Assembly: GCF_023337795.1 (NCBI RefSeq)
Contig: NZ_JALIRS010000002.1
Span: 434,001 to 498,000, forward strand
From: Lysinibacillus sp. BPa_S21
GTDB taxonomy: Bacteria > Bacillota > Bacilli > Bacillales_A > Planococcaceae
Length of the DNA stretch: 64,000 bases
Direction: 5' to 3'
Under the pieces are notes generated by a model. That model was given only the letters and a program-made list of their open reading frames with translations, did no database searches and had not been told where the DNA came from. This document shows positions 36,268 to 46,252 of the stretch, piece by piece; position 1 is the first letter of the stretch, and each line of letters starts with the position of its first letter. A program made the position numbers and the translations under genes.

Positions 36268-37995
36268 TTAATCTTCCATCGTAGATAAATCACCAGTTGG
36301 TAAATTTAATTCCCACGCTTTTAACACACGACGCATAATCTTACCGCTGCGTGTTTTTGGTAGCTTATCCTTAAATTCGATTTCACGTGGTGCAGCATGT
36401 GCAGATAAGCCTTTTTTCACAAAATTACGAATATCCTCAATCAATGCCTCTGAAGGATCTACACCCTCACGTAATGAGACAAAGGCCTTAATAATTTCAC
36501 CTCGTACAGGATCTGGCTTTCCGATTACCCCCGCCTCGACTATATCAGGATGCTCTAATAGCTTACTTTCTACCTCAAATGGACCTACTCGTTCACCAGC
36601 TGTCATAATCACATCATCCACACGTCCTTGGAACCAGAAGTAACCATCATCATCCATATAGGCAGAGTCCCCGGACACATACCATTCACCTTTTAAGAAA
36701 TAGGATTCGTAACGCTCGGGATTTCCCCAGATTTGACGCATCATCGCTGGCCAACCACGTCGAATTGCTAGATTTCCCATTGTAAAAGGCGGTACTTCAT
36801 TGCCAGCATCATCAACAATCGTCGCATGAACACCTGGTAATGGTTTCCCCATTGATCCTGGCTTAATATCCATAGAAGGATAGTTACAAATCATATGTGC
36901 CCCCGTTTCTGTCATCCACCATGTATCATGAATACGGTGACCTAGTTCATCAATTCCCCAACGAATTACCTCTGGGTTTAACGGCTCACCTACAGATAAA
37001 ATATGACGTAACGAAGATAGATCATAATTTTCAAGCATACCGCTACCAGCACCCATTAACATTCTGAAAGCTGTTGGTGCACTATACCAAACTGTTACAC
37101 TATATTCCTCAATTGCCTGGTACCAAGCTTGAGGGGAGAATCTACCACCAACAATTAACATTGTGACGCCATTCAACCATGGACCAAAAATGCCATACGC
37201 TGTGCCTGTTACCCATCCTGGGTCAGCCGTACACCAGTAAATATCGTCTTCACGCAAATCAAGCACCCATTGCGTTGATTGATATTGTTGAAGCATTGCA
37301 TTATGAACATGCAAAACGCCCTTTGGTGCTCCTGTCGATCCAGAAGTATAATGAAGAATCATGCCATCCTCCCTGTCCACCCATTCAATATCAAATTGAG
37401 AAGATGCCTCTTTCAAGAGTCTATTAAAATCTAAAATTTGTGGTGATTCCTTTATATCTGACCCTACTAAAAAGACGTGCTGCAAATGTGGTAGCTTTTC
37501 TAAAGGTACACGCTCTAGTAACTCTGGTGTTGTGACTAATACTTTAGCTTCGCTATCTGCAAGTCTGTCATAAACAGCACCTTCCATAAATGCCTCGAAT
37601 AACGGACCTACAATAACACCCATTTTCAATGCGCCCAATAAAGAAAAATAAAGCTCAGGTGAACGCGGCATGAAAATAAATAATCGATCACCTTTTTCTA
37701 AATTTGTTGCTGCCTTAAACACATTTGCTGCTTTATTCGTCAGTTTTTTCATTTCATTGAAAGAATACGCCTCTTTGCGCTTTCCATCATTAAAATAAAG
37801 TGCAATTTTGTTTTTTCGATGCGTTTCTGCATGACGATCAATTGCCTCATATGCCATATTCACAAGTCCTGTATCATACCAACTAAATCCCTTTTCTGTT
37901 TCTGCCCAATCATGTGTCGCCGCAGCTTCCTCATAATCAGGCAAATTGTATTGCCCCGCTACAGCATTTAACTTCTCCAACATTTTCATCCCCAT
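36268..37995 (-). CDS. acsA: Acetyl-CoA synthetase
   Basis: Activates acetate to acetyl-CoA for growth on acetate, cytosolic, 575 residues. P-loop HYTSGSTGAPKGVLH and the C-terminal catalytic lysine in KTRSGKIMRR (about Lys552, the residue acetylated by AcuA in B. subtilis). Divergent from acuABC, the arrangement known in B. subtilis, so activity is probably controlled by the neighbours and transcription by CcpA. Confidence 0.96.
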   Translation of the reverse strand: MGMKMLEKLNAVAGQYNLPDYEEAAATHDWAETEKGFSWYDTGLVNMAYEAIDRHAETHRKNKIALYFNDGKRKEAYSFNEMKKLTNKAANVFKAATNLEKGDRLFIFMPRSPELYFSLLGALKMGVIVGPLFEAFMEGAVYDRLADSEAKVLVTTPELLERVPLEKLPHLQHVFLVGSDIKESPQILDFNRLLKEASSQFDIEWVDREDGMILHYTSGSTGAPKGVLHVHNAMLQQYQSTQWVLDLREDDIYWCTADPGWVTGTAYGIFGPWLNGVTMLIVGGRFSPQAWYQAIEEYSVTVWYSAPTAFRMLMGAGSGMLENYDLSSLRHILSVGEPLNPEVIRWGIDELGHRIHDTWWMTETGAHMICNYPSMDIKPGSMGKPLPGVHATIVDDAGNEVPPFTMGNLAIRRGWPAMMRQIWGNPERYESYFLKGEWYVSGDSAYMDDDGYFWFQGRVDDVIMTAGERVGPFEVESKLLEHPDIVEAGVIGKPDPVRGEIIKAFVSLREGVDPSEALIEDIRNFVKKGLSAHAAPREIEFKDKLPKTRSGKIMRRVLKAWELNLPTGDLSTMED

Positions 37996-38338
37996 GAAAC
38001 TACCCCTCTCTTTGCTATTGCTTTAGTATATTAGTAAGCAAATTTCAAATTGTAATTTCATTATTTCCCCCTTCAAAATCCGCCACTTTCTCTAAAGACA
38101 AATACGTTTTGCAGCAATTGTTATAGAACAGTTTAGTTAGTACGGAATTAGTGAATTCCTACCCACACTACATTTATCTGTTTAATAACAGATGCAATAT
38201 AACTATATTTTACATGAATTCACCAAGAATGTCTTAATATTTTTATTTTTCCAAAAACACAGGTATATTTTGCAAAAGATAGCGTTTTTCCGCAGGAAAT
38301 CAGCTATAATGGAATTATTAAACTCAGGTGGTGTAATT
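37996..38338. promoter_or_regulatory. Divergent acsA / acuA control region
   Basis: About 340 bases with promoters for both directions. TATAAT at 38305-38310 precedes acuA by about 30 bases. AGATAGCGTTTT at 38279-38290 matches one half of a catabolite-responsive element (cre) and sits just upstream of that -10 box; the other half is degenerate. CcpA control is known for these genes in B. subtilis, but the cre here is weak by eye. Confidence 0.45.
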
Positions 38339-38971
38339 ATGGAACATAAAAAAACTTTTTTTTCTGTCACAAAGGAAACTAAGCATGGTACTGTGTATGT
38401 GGAAGGACCTGTTCCTCCAGAAAAATTAGCTACATATTCATTCCACGAAGGCTTGGTTGCTTTTAGGCCCCCAAAGCAACAGCAGCAAGCCATCATAGAA
38501 ATTGCAGGACTTCCTGAAGGACGAATAATTATTATTCGAAATGAAAACATAATTGTGGGCTACGTCACTTATCTATATCCTGATCCACTCGAACGTTGGG
38601 CAGAGGATCGAATTGATAACATGATTGAACTAGGTGCTATTGAAGTCATTCCTGAATATCGTGGTACAGGTGCTGGTAAAGCACTATTAGCTGTGTCTTT
38701 TATGGGGGATGAAATGGAAGACTATCTTGTTATCACTACCGAATATTATTGGCATTGGGACCTAAAAGGTACTGGTTTAAATGTTTGGGACTATCGCAAA
38801 ATGATGGAGAAAATGATGGGCTCTGCCAACTTCGAATATTTCGCTACCGATGACCCTGAAATTACTTCACATCCTGCAAACTGCCTGATGGCACGTGAAG
38901 GAAAACGCGTACCTCCTGAGACAATGGAAAGATTTGATAGACTTCGCTTTAGAAATCGCTTCATGTATTAA
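38339..38971 (+). CDS. acuA: Acetoin utilization protein AcuA, protein acetyltransferase
   Basis: A GNAT acetyltransferase of 210 residues, the same length as B. subtilis AcuA, which acetylates and inactivates AcsA. The acetyl-CoA loop is EVIPEYRGTGAGKALLAV. I choose the ATG at 38339 (MEHKKTFFSV), preceded by AGGTGG; longer in-frame readings lack a ribosome site. First gene of acuABC. Confidence 0.94.
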   Translation: MEHKKTFFSVTKETKHGTVYVEGPVPPEKLATYSFHEGLVAFRPPKQQQQAIIEIAGLPEGRIIIIRNENIIVGYVTYLYPDPLERWAEDRIDNMIELGAIEVIPEYRGTGAGKALLAVSFMGDEMEDYLVITTEYYWHWDLKGTGLNVWDYRKMMEKMMGSANFEYFATDDPEITSHPANCLMAREGKRVPPETMERFDRLRFRNRFMY

Positions 38972-38995
38972 TATCAACACAAAGGGGATGAGTAT

Positions 38996-39643
38996 ATGAT
39001 CGTAGAAGAAATTATGAATGATGAGCCTTACACGCTAGCTCCAACAAATACAGTAGTTGAAGCGCTGAAGTTAATGCGTGAGAAAAAAGTTCGTCATTTA
39101 CCAGTAATAGATGAGGAGCATCATGTTCTTGGGGTTATCACTGAAAGAGATATTAAGGAGGCATTGCCCTCCTCTTTACGGGATGAGCCTAATTCTCCAG
39201 TTTTTAACGCAAAAGTGGAAGAGATTATGGTTAAAAATCCACTTGTCGGGCATCCACTTGATTTCGTAGAAGAAGTAGCTCTTACTTTTTATGAATCCAA
39301 AGTAGGCTGTTTACCAATTGTCTCCGGAGGAAAATTAGTTGGGATTGTCACTACCACAGATTTACTCTATACATACATAGAGTTAACTGGTGCCACTGAA
39401 CCTGGCTCAAAAATTGAAATTCGTGTATCCGATACGCCAGGAATATTATTTGAAATTACGAAAATCTTCCGTGAACATCATGCAAATGTCCAAAGCGTCT
39501 TAGTTTATCCCGACTCTGAAAATACACAAAATAAAATTTTAAGTATCCGAGTAAAAACTCTGAATCCACTAGCTATGATTGAAGAACTTCGTAAAGAGGG
39601 CTTTGATGTATTATGGCCTAATTTACCAGGTGTTTCATTATAA
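38996..39643 (+). CDS. acuB: Acetoin utilization protein AcuB (CBS-CBS-ACT)
   Basis: A 215-residue regulatory protein: two CBS domains (about residues 1-65 and 75-135), which bind adenine nucleotides, then an ACT domain (about 140-215, KIEIRVSDTPGILFEITKIF). Likely adjusts the AcuA/AcuC system to energy state; the mechanism is not established. The stop overlaps the acuC start by one base (TAATG). Confidence 0.93.
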   Translation: MIVEEIMNDEPYTLAPTNTVVEALKLMREKKVRHLPVIDEEHHVLGVITERDIKEALPSSLRDEPNSPVFNAKVEEIMVKNPLVGHPLDFVEEVALTFYESKVGCLPIVSGGKLVGIVTTTDLLYTYIELTGATEPGSKIEIRVSDTPGILFEITKIFREHHANVQSVLVYPDSENTQNKILSIRVKTLNPLAMIEELRKEGFDVLWPNLPGVSL

Positions 39644-40803
39644 TGAAAAAAGCAGTATTTGTGTACTCGCCAGAGCAACTCGGATATAAATTTTCAGATA
39701 CCCATCCTTTCAATCATAAACGCTTGACGCTTACAATGGATTTGTTAAAGAATATTGATGCTCTTGATGATGTGGATATCGTTCCAGCTCGTGTCGCAAC
39801 AGAAGAAGAGCTTTTACTTGCACATGATCCAAAATATATTGATATCGTTAAAAGAGCAGGGCATGGTGAGCTTTCAGAGGCACAGTGTGAAAGCTACGGC
39901 ATTGGCACCGAAGATACACCCATTTTTGAAAATATGCACGAAGCAAGTGCACAGCTTGTTGGTGGAACGTTAACAGCTGTCGATTATGTTATGGAAGGAA
40001 AAGCCGAGCACGCCCTCAATCTAGGCGGGGGGCTTCATCACGGCTTCCGTGGCCGTGCATCAGGTTTTTGTATTTATAACGATAGTACAGTAGCTATTCG
40101 GTATTTACAGGAAAAGTACAATGCTCGTGTACTTTATGTAGATACCGATGCCCATCATGGTGATGGGGTGCAATGGAGTTTTTATGAAGATCCAGATGTT
40201 TGTACATTATCTATTCATGAAACAGGTCGTTATCTTTTCCCTGGAACTGGTAACATTACGGAACGTGGAAATGGACAAGGCTATGGCACTTCTTTTAATT
40301 TTCCAATTGATGCTTTTACAGAAGATGAGAGTTTTCTAGAAATATATGAAAAGGCTATGCGAGAAGTCTTTGAATTTTTCAAGCCGGATGTTGTGCTAAC
40401 GCAAAACGGTGCAGATGCACATTATTTTGATCCATTAACACATTTATATGGAACAATGAAAATTTATAGAGAAATTCCAAAGCTTGCCCATAAATTAGCA
40501 CATGAATATTGTGGAGGGAAATGGATTGCCGTTGGTGGTGGCGGTTACGATATTTGGCGTGTTGTACCTCGCGCATGGTCTATGCTATGGCTTGAAATGA
40601 CAGAGCAGCAATTACCGACAGGCCCTCTCCCTCAGGCATGGTTAGATCGATGGCAGCCTGAAGCACCAGTGCCTTTCATCCCAACATGGGAGGATCCGAA
40701 TCCATTGTATGAGCCAATCCCTAGAAAGACTGAAATTGAAGAAAAAAACACGCAAATGCTAACCAAAGCGCTACATATTATTCGCAATGAGAACCGCGCT
40801 TAA
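39643..40803 (+). CDS. acuC: AcuC, protein deacetylase (histone-deacetylase family)
   Basis: A zinc-dependent deacetylase of 386 residues that reactivates acetylated AcsA. Metal ligands and catalytic histidines are visible in YVDTDAHHGDGVQWSF, GGLHHGF and TQNGADAHYFDPL. Together with acuA and acsA it makes a reversible acetylation switch. Confidence 0.95.
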   Translation: MKKAVFVYSPEQLGYKFSDTHPFNHKRLTLTMDLLKNIDALDDVDIVPARVATEEELLLAHDPKYIDIVKRAGHGELSEAQCESYGIGTEDTPIFENMHEASAQLVGGTLTAVDYVMEGKAEHALNLGGGLHHGFRGRASGFCIYNDSTVAIRYLQEKYNARVLYVDTDAHHGDGVQWSFYEDPDVCTLSIHETGRYLFPGTGNITERGNGQGYGTSFNFPIDAFTEDESFLEIYEKAMREVFEFFKPDVVLTQNGADAHYFDPLTHLYGTMKIYREIPKLAHKLAHEYCGGKWIAVGGGGYDIWRVVPRAWSMLWLEMTEQQLPTGPLPQAWLDRWQPEAPVPFIPTWEDPNPLYEPIPRKTEIEEKNTQMLTKALHIIRNENRA

Positions 40804-40805
40804 CC

Positions 40806-40838
40806 AAATGCCTCACGACAATCGTGAGGTATTTTTGT
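40806..40838 (+). terminator. Terminator after acuC
   Basis: Stem TGCCTCACGA / TCGTGAGGTA with a T run. Confidence 0.85.
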
Positions 40839-40865
40839 TTGTTCTTGGTCATTTATCCGTCTAGA

Positions 40866-40902
40866 TAAAAAACACGTAAACCTTGAACAGATTTACGTGT
40901 GA
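40866..40902 (-). terminator. Terminator after ccpA
   Basis: Stem ACACGTAAA / TTTACGTGT followed by TTTTTTATC on the minus strand. Confidence 0.82.
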
Positions 40903-40909
40903 AGTATCG

Positions 40910-41914
40910 TTATTTACTTTTGACAGATTGTCGATGTTCAATGCGGTGAGGTAAAATAACCGCTTCATCCTCAACAGGCTCTTTGTTCATCAATTTTGTT
41001 AGCAAGCGCATTGCGACAGCTCCGATATCATACAGTGGTAACGCGACACTTGTTAGCTGTGGGCGAACCATGCGTGCTAATTTTGAATTTTCAAAGCTGA
41101 TTACTTCAATATCCTCAGGTACATCTTTCCCTGCATCCTGTGCACCGTGAATCAATCCAATTGCTAGTTCATCACTCCCTGCAAAATATGCAGTTGGCGG
41201 GTTTTCAAGTGAGGATAATGTTTCCCACGCCTCTAAGCCCATATCATAGCTTGATTCTTCTGCAGCGATTAGTGATTCATCTATAGGTAAACCTGCGTCT
41301 TGTAAAGCTTTTTTATACGCTTCAAGTTTGAATTTTCCATTAATAGTGTACGTAAGCGGACCTGTTACGAAAGCAATTCGCTTATGACCATTTTGAATGA
41401 GTAATGTAATGGCCTCATAAGCTGCCTGGTAATAATCAATGTTAACAGTCGCAATTGTTTGCGATTCATCTACTGAACCTGCAAGCACAATCGGTACAGG
41501 TGAATGATCCATAGTTTGTTGCATTTTTTCAGTCACTTCATCACTCATCATAACAATACCGTCAACCTGTTTTCCTAGCATTGTATCCAGTAGCTGAAGC
41601 TCTTTATCTTCATGCTGGTCTGAGTTGGCTAAAATAATATTGTAACGATACATGGTTGCAATATCCTCTACACCACGTGCCAGCTCCGCATAAACATTGT
41701 TTGCAATATCTGGGATAATCACGCCAACTGTTGTTGTTTTCTTACTTGCTAATCCACGCGCTACTGCGTTTGGACGGTATTCTAATCGTTCAATTACTTC
41801 TAATACTTTTTTTCGTGTTGCCGGTTTTACGTTTTGATTACCATTGACTACACGAGAGACTGTTGCCATAGAAACATTTGCTTCTCTTGCAACATCATAA
41901 ATTGTAACAGTCAT
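40910..41914 (-). CDS. ccpA: Catabolite control protein A
   Basis: LacI-family global regulator of carbon catabolite control, 334 residues as in B. subtilis. N-terminal helix-turn-helix [20 protein letters not shown] with the hinge helix, then the sugar-binding-like effector domain that takes HPr-Ser-P. The start [12 protein letters not shown] follows GGGAGGCACG. Sits downstream of aroA in the same direction, as in B. subtilis. Confidence 0.96.
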   Translation of the reverse strand: MTVTIYDVAREANVSMATVSRVVNGNQNVKPATRKKVLEVIERLEYRPNAVARGLASKKTTTVGVIIPDIANNVYAELARGVEDIATMYRYNIILANSDQHEDKELQLLDTMLGKQVDGIVMMSDEVTEKMQQTMDHSPVPIVLAGSVDESQTIATVNIDYYQAAYEAITLLIQNGHKRIAFVTGPLTYTINGKFKLEAYKKALQDAGLPIDESLIAAEESSYDMGLEAWETLSSLENPPTAYFAGSDELAIGLIHGAQDAGKDVPEDIEVISFENSKLARMVRPQLTSVALPLYDIGAVAMRLLTKLMNKEPVEDEAVILPHRIEHRQSVKSK

Positions 41915-42110
41915 CGTACGTGCCTCCCTTTTTCCTTTTATAGCCTTATCATACGATAATTTTAATATTCTTTTCAAGAAGCAGTATGTACATGAAAAGA
42001 AAAACCAAGTACTAATAGTACTATTCTAGACATTATTTTGTCACTATATAGTAAACACCGCCTGCTGGTTAAAGCAAGCGGTGTTTATCAACACATCATC
42101 AATTATACCC
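41915..42110. other. ccpA upstream region
   Basis: Non-coding. A stem AAACACCGC / GCGGTGTTT at 42053-42088 may end the aroA transcript, though the T run is poor on the minus strand. The ccpA promoter should lie here but I cannot point to a clear pair of boxes. Confidence 0.4.
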
Positions 42111-42275
42111 TTATCCACAGGACGTGGCGTTCTTAGACTGAGTTCCTCTATTTCAGCGAGTGTTTGGACACCCACTGAAGAGTAACTTAAATCTACATTC
42201 ATCTCACCACCTATAGAGGTGGGAGACTTCTGTACCGTCCGCTACGCTTTCGGTACAGAAAATAATTGCTGAAAG
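42111..42275 (+). repeat. Composite hairpin region with modules shared elsewhere
   Basis: Left part: CCACAGGACGTGG hairpin (42115-42127) then CGTTCTTAGACTGAGTTCC, aligning with the inner module of copies A and F. Middle: GTGTTTGGACAC hairpin and CCACCTATAGAGGTGG hairpin. Right part: CTGTACCG / CGGTACAG (42230-42258), with a loop holding GCTACGCTTTCG as in the 37-bp array, then TTGCTGAAAGAAGTTAAG as at 52080-52110. The CACCTATAGAGGTGGGAGACTTCTG part resembles ends of IS200/IS605-type elements, from memory only. Confidence 0.6.
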
Positions 42276-42278
42276 AAG

Positions 42279-43364
42279 TTAAGCATTAATTTCATGGCTC
42301 TTCATGAAATTTTGTAGTGTTTCGTAGAAAGCATCAAATGTTGGAATATCCATTTGTTGTTGTGAATCAGAAAGTGCTACAGATGGATCTGGATGCACCT
42401 CTGCCATGACGCCATCAGCTCCAATAGCAATTGCTGCTTTAGCACATGGTAATAATAAATCACGACGACCTGTTGAATGCGTTACGTCTACAAATACTGG
42501 TAAATGCGTTTCTTGTTTTAAAATTGGTACAGCAGAAATATCTAATGTGTTACGAGTTGCTTTTTCGTAAGTACGAATACCACGCTCACAAAGAATGATG
42601 TTCTCATTTCCTTTAGACATAATGTATTCTGCTGCATGAATGAATTCATCAATTGTCGCTGCTAAGCCTCGTTTTAAAAGTACAGGTTTGTTTGTTGCAC
42701 CCGCAGCTTTTAATAATTCGAAGTTTTGCATATTACGTGCACCGATTTGGATAACATCAATGTAATCTAATGCTTCTTCTAAATGACCTGGTGTAACGAT
42801 TTCCGTAATAACACCTAGACCGTATTCCTCTGATACACGTTTTAAAATTTTAAGTCCTTCTAAACCAAGACCTTGGAAGTCATATGGAGAAGTACGTGGT
42901 TTATAAGCACCGCCACGAATTAATTTTTCACCTTTTGCTTTAATAGATGCTGCTACTGCTGCAACTTGCTCGTATGATTCTACTGCACAAGGTCCAAATA
43001 CGAAAGATGGTTTTCCTTGGCCAATTAGCTCACCATTTACATTAATGACAGTATCTTCTGATTTTTTCTTACGAGATACAAGTAATTCTTTTTTCTTATC
43101 CGCTTCAAGTTGTTTTAAAGCTGTTTTAAAAATTTGCTTAAATATATAATCAACCGTCATTTGGTTTAATGGACCTTGATTGTGCTCTTTAATAAGATCA
43201 AGCATGTGTCGTTCACGCAATGGATCATAGCGATTCACACCTTGTTTTTCTTTAATCTTACCGATTTCATCAACTACTGCTGCACGTTCGTTAATTAGAC
43301 GAAGAATTTCTAAATTTAAACCGTCTATTTGACTACGTAAGCTTTCTAAATCTTTTTGGCTCAT
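42279..43364 (-). CDS. aroA: Chorismate mutase / DAHP synthase fusion
   Basis: First enzyme of aromatic amino acid synthesis, 361 residues. An N-terminal AroQ chorismate mutase domain (about 1-85, [19 protein letters not shown]), which also serves as the feedback sensor, is fused to a type I-beta DAHP synthase ([36 protein letters not shown]). The fusion is the Bacillus form. GAGAGGAGC precedes the start. Confidence 0.96.
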   Translation of the reverse strand: MSQKDLESLRSQIDGLNLEILRLINERAAVVDEIGKIKEKQGVNRYDPLRERHMLDLIKEHNQGPLNQMTVDYIFKQIFKTALKQLEADKKKELLVSRKKKSEDTVINVNGELIGQGKPSFVFGPCAVESYEQVAAVAASIKAKGEKLIRGGAYKPRTSPYDFQGLGLEGLKILKRVSEEYGLGVITEIVTPGHLEEALDYIDVIQIGARNMQNFELLKAAGATNKPVLLKRGLAATIDEFIHAAEYIMSKGNENIILCERGIRTYEKATRNTLDISAVPILKQETHLPVFVDVTHSTGRRDLLLPCAKAAIAIGADGVMAEVHPDPSVALSDSQQQMDIPTFDAFYETLQNFMKSHEINA

Positions 43365-43545
43365 GCTTTCTTGCTCCTCTCCCCATGACAGACACTTTCA
43401 GAACTCTGAAATGTATGTTACATTTTTAGATATTAGCAACATTATAATCAATGTTGTACAGAATGTCACGCATTTTTAATTTAGCGCTTCAACTCGCTAA
43501 ATTGTATTATTATATTAACATACTTCGAGAAAGGAAGCGAGTACA

Positions 43546-45699
43546 TTGAGTTCAAAATTATTTGCACTTGATATCGGTACACGTTCTGTAGTAGGCATTA
43601 TTTTAGCAGAAGATAATGACCGCTTTCACGTGGAAGACATTTTAGTAAAAGAACATAAAGAACGTGCCATGGTTGATGGACAAATACATAATGTCATGTA
43701 TGTGGCAGATTTAATCAATGAAATTAAACATGAACTAGAAGAGAAGCATGGTCCTTTAACAAAAGTGAGTGTCGCTGCGGCTGGCCGCTCATTGAAAACA
43801 GAACAAGCAAGTGTGACAGTCAATATACGTAATCGACCAATCTTTACTGAAGAAGATATAAGCCGTTTAGAACTACAAGCTGTTCAACAGGCACAGCAAC
43901 AGCTCCTTCAGCACAAAGAAGACGCGAAAATAAGCCACTATTATTGTGTTGGCTATTCAGTTTTATACTATCGTTTAGATGGAGAAGAAATCGGCAGCCT
44001 CCTTGATCAGCAAGGGGATGAAGCACAGATTGAAGTTATTGCTACATTCTTGCCACGAGTTGTCGTAGAATCACTTATTGCAGCTCTTAAACGCGCGGAT
44101 TTAGAAATGGAAGCACTAACATTGGAACCTATTGCTGCTATTAATGTCTTGATCCCTCCAACTATGCGTCGTTTAAATGTGGCGCTTGTTGATATTGGTG
44201 CAGGTACATCTGATATTGCCATTACCGATAAAAGCACTGTTGTCGCATATGGCATGGTACCAACAGCGGGTGATGAAATAACAGAGGCTTTAAGTGACCA
44301 CTACTTACTCGACTTCCCGGTTGCCGAAGAAGCGAAGCGTCAACTACAAACAGAAGAAGACATTTTAATTCGCGATATTTTAGGCTTTGATCAATATTAT
44401 CCGAAAGAGGAAGTTCTTCAAGCAATTGATCCTGCTGTGAAGCAACTTGCAAAATCTATTGGGGAAGAAATTTTACGTCTTAATAATCAAACAGCTCCAA
44501 AGGCGGTAATGCTTGTTGGTGGGGGTAGCTTAACACCAAATCTAACAACTGAACTTGGACTAGTACTAGATTTGCCTGCTAATCGCATTGCTGTTCGAGG
44601 GATTGACGCCATTCAAAACTTAACGAGGGAAGATCATATTAAAGCAACTCCTGAATTGGTAACCCCTATCGGTATCGCTATCGCGGCAAAAAAAATGCCT
44701 ATTCAATATATGAGTCTAACTGTCAATGAACAAGTAGTTCGCCTATTTGAATTAAAAGAAATGACTGTTGCCGATGCATTTTTAGCAGCCAATATTCGAG
44801 CAAAGCAGTTGTATGGAAAACCAGGGCATGGTTTATCAGTGAATGTTAATGGACAAGATATTTTCATCCCTGGTGGACACGGGCAACCGGCGGAGATTTT
44901 AGTGAATGGTCATCAGGCATCTACAAAAACGATGATTAAAACAGGCGATGCCATCCAGCTAATTGAAGGCCAAGACGGTCAGCCAGCTAATGCTACGGTA
45001 AGAGATATTGTAGATGATGCTGCCATTAAAACAATTACAATTCAACAGACTAAATATGTGATTGAACCACAAATAACTGTTAATGGTTCCCCTTCATCAC
45101 TCGATAGTGCATTAAATGATCGAGATGTTGTGTTGTTTGACATAGCTGAAACTGTTGAGGCTATATTTAAACACACAAATAATTGGGAGCTATTAAAACA
45201 ATTCGAGTCTTTTTATATTCAAGTGGACGGCAAACCACTTTATTTACCTGAGTTTTCTGCTCAATTAATGATTAATGGTAAACCATCTAAAATGTCATAT
45301 ACTGTCCAAGATGGTGATGTACTTACATTTCAGCAACAAACACTCCCTACTGTTCAAAGGATTGCTGACCAAATGAATGTTTTACTTGAGGATAAAATCA
45401 TCATCCATTTTCAAAACGAGGTGTTAGAGCTGAAAAAGATGGCCAACGAAGTTCTCGTTAATCATGTAGTGGTATCTCCGCTTTCAACTGTTCCAAATGG
45501 AGCCATTATTTCATTTAAAGAAAAAGACCAAAGTCGTTGGATATATCAGGATGTGTTCCGCTTCTCGAATTGGCAACTACCTACTACATTTAAAGGACAT
45601 TTTACGATTTTGCGAAATGGTGAACCAGCAAGCTTCGATATGGAGATTTTCGGCGGGGATCATTTAGAGATTTTACTTGAAAATGCACCTATATCTTAA
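43546..45699 (+). CDS. Large FtsA/PilM-like actin-fold ATPase
   Basis: A 717-residue protein. Residues 1-390 form an FtsA-type actin fold: phosphate 1 loop ALDIGTRSVVGII, phosphate 2 LVDIGAGTSDIAIT and adenosine motif VMLVGGGSLTP. The 320-residue C-terminal part is unusual for FtsA and holds at least two or three small beta-rich units with the pattern VNG...A...NDGD.L (VNVNGQDIFIPGG, ITVNGSPSSLDSALNDRDVV, MINGKPSKMSYTVQDGDVL). The start is TTG behind GAAAGGAAG. FtsA-like proteins polymerise at membranes; there is no amphipathic end like FtsA, so the role is open. Confidence 0.85.
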   Translation: MSSKLFALDIGTRSVVGIILAEDNDRFHVEDILVKEHKERAMVDGQIHNVMYVADLINEIKHELEEKHGPLTKVSVAAAGRSLKTEQASVTVNIRNRPIFTEEDISRLELQAVQQAQQQLLQHKEDAKISHYYCVGYSVLYYRLDGEEIGSLLDQQGDEAQIEVIATFLPRVVVESLIAALKRADLEMEALTLEPIAAINVLIPPTMRRLNVALVDIGAGTSDIAITDKSTVVAYGMVPTAGDEITEALSDHYLLDFPVAEEAKRQLQTEEDILIRDILGFDQYYPKEEVLQAIDPAVKQLAKSIGEEILRLNNQTAPKAVMLVGGGSLTPNLTTELGLVLDLPANRIAVRGIDAIQNLTREDHIKATPELVTPIGIAIAAKKMPIQYMSLTVNEQVVRLFELKEMTVADAFLAANIRAKQLYGKPGHGLSVNVNGQDIFIPGGHGQPAEILVNGHQASTKTMIKTGDAIQLIEGQDGQPANATVRDIVDDAAIKTITIQQTKYVIEPQITVNGSPSSLDSALNDRDVVLFDIAETVEAIFKHTNNWELLKQFESFYIQVDGKPLYLPEFSAQLMINGKPSKMSYTVQDGDVLTFQQQTLPTVQRIADQMNVLLEDKIIIHFQNEVLELKKMANEVLVNHVVVSPLSTVPNGAIISFKEKDQSRWIYQDVFRFSNWQLPTTFKGHFTILRNGEPASFDMEIFGGDHLEILLENAPIS

Positions 45700-45748
45700 A
45701 AAAAGGGACACGCTACATCTTTAGTAAGATGTAGCGTATCCCTTTTAT
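45700..45748. terminator. Bidirectional terminator between ftsA-like gene and ytxH
   Basis: Long stem GGGACACGCTACATCT / AGATGTAGCGTATCCC with A and T runs. Confidence 0.88.
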
Positions 45749-45751
45749 CTA

Positions 45752-46252
45752 TTATGCGCGAACTTCTTCACTTTTTTCTTCAGCTTGTCCCTTTTCTTCA
45801 CTAGCATCCTCTGCTTTAGGTTCTTCACTAGGAATGAAATCCTCTAGTGGCTCTTCACCCTCAAAAGAAACGGTACCATCGTCAAAAACAGTTGGTGCTT
45901 TTGCTGATTTCAATGTTTTTACTTTCTCTACTAATTGTGTAGATTGTTCTTGAATTTGTTTAGATAATTGAACCGTTTTATCTTTAGCAGATGTCGAGAA
46001 ATCTGCACTCTTATCTTTTAAGTTAACAGCTTGTACAGCTACATCGCTGCGTAAATCTTTGCCTGATTTCGGAGCTAGTAATAAGCCTGCTGCTGCACCT
46101 ACTATACCCCCAACTAATGCACCAATAACAAAATCCTTCATGTTCACTCGCTCCTCTTCATAAATCGATTCCTGCGGATGATAAAGCTGTGGCAATGAAC
46201 TTTCAAGTTGTTGTTCCTTCACTTCATTAAAATTTGGCTTTTTTGTTGTCAT
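45752..46252 (-). CDS. ytxH: YtxH-family general stress protein
   Basis: A glycine-zipper membrane segment (MKDFVIGALVGGIVGAAAGLLLAPKSGKDLR) and a coiled-coil, acidic C-terminus mark the YtxH family. Two starts have good ribosome sites: ATG at 46252 (GGGGAGGA, giving 166 residues with a 37-residue soluble extension) and ATG at 46141 (GAGGAGCGAG, giving the usual 129 residues). Both could be used. Operon with ytxG. Confidence 0.85.
   Translation of the reverse strand: MTTKKPNFNEVKEQQLESSLPQLYHPQESIYEEERVNMKDFVIGALVGGIVGAAAGLLLAPKSGKDLRSDVAVQAVNLKDKSADFSTSAKDKTVQLSKQIQEQSTQLVEKVKTLKSAKAPTVFDDGTVSFEGEEPLEDFIPSEEPKAEDASEEKGQAEEKSEEVRA

Noticed and set aside
42111-42275. tRNA or small structured RNA gene
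   Set aside because: Several hairpins but no cloverleaf, no T-loop sequence and no clear promoter-terminator pair.
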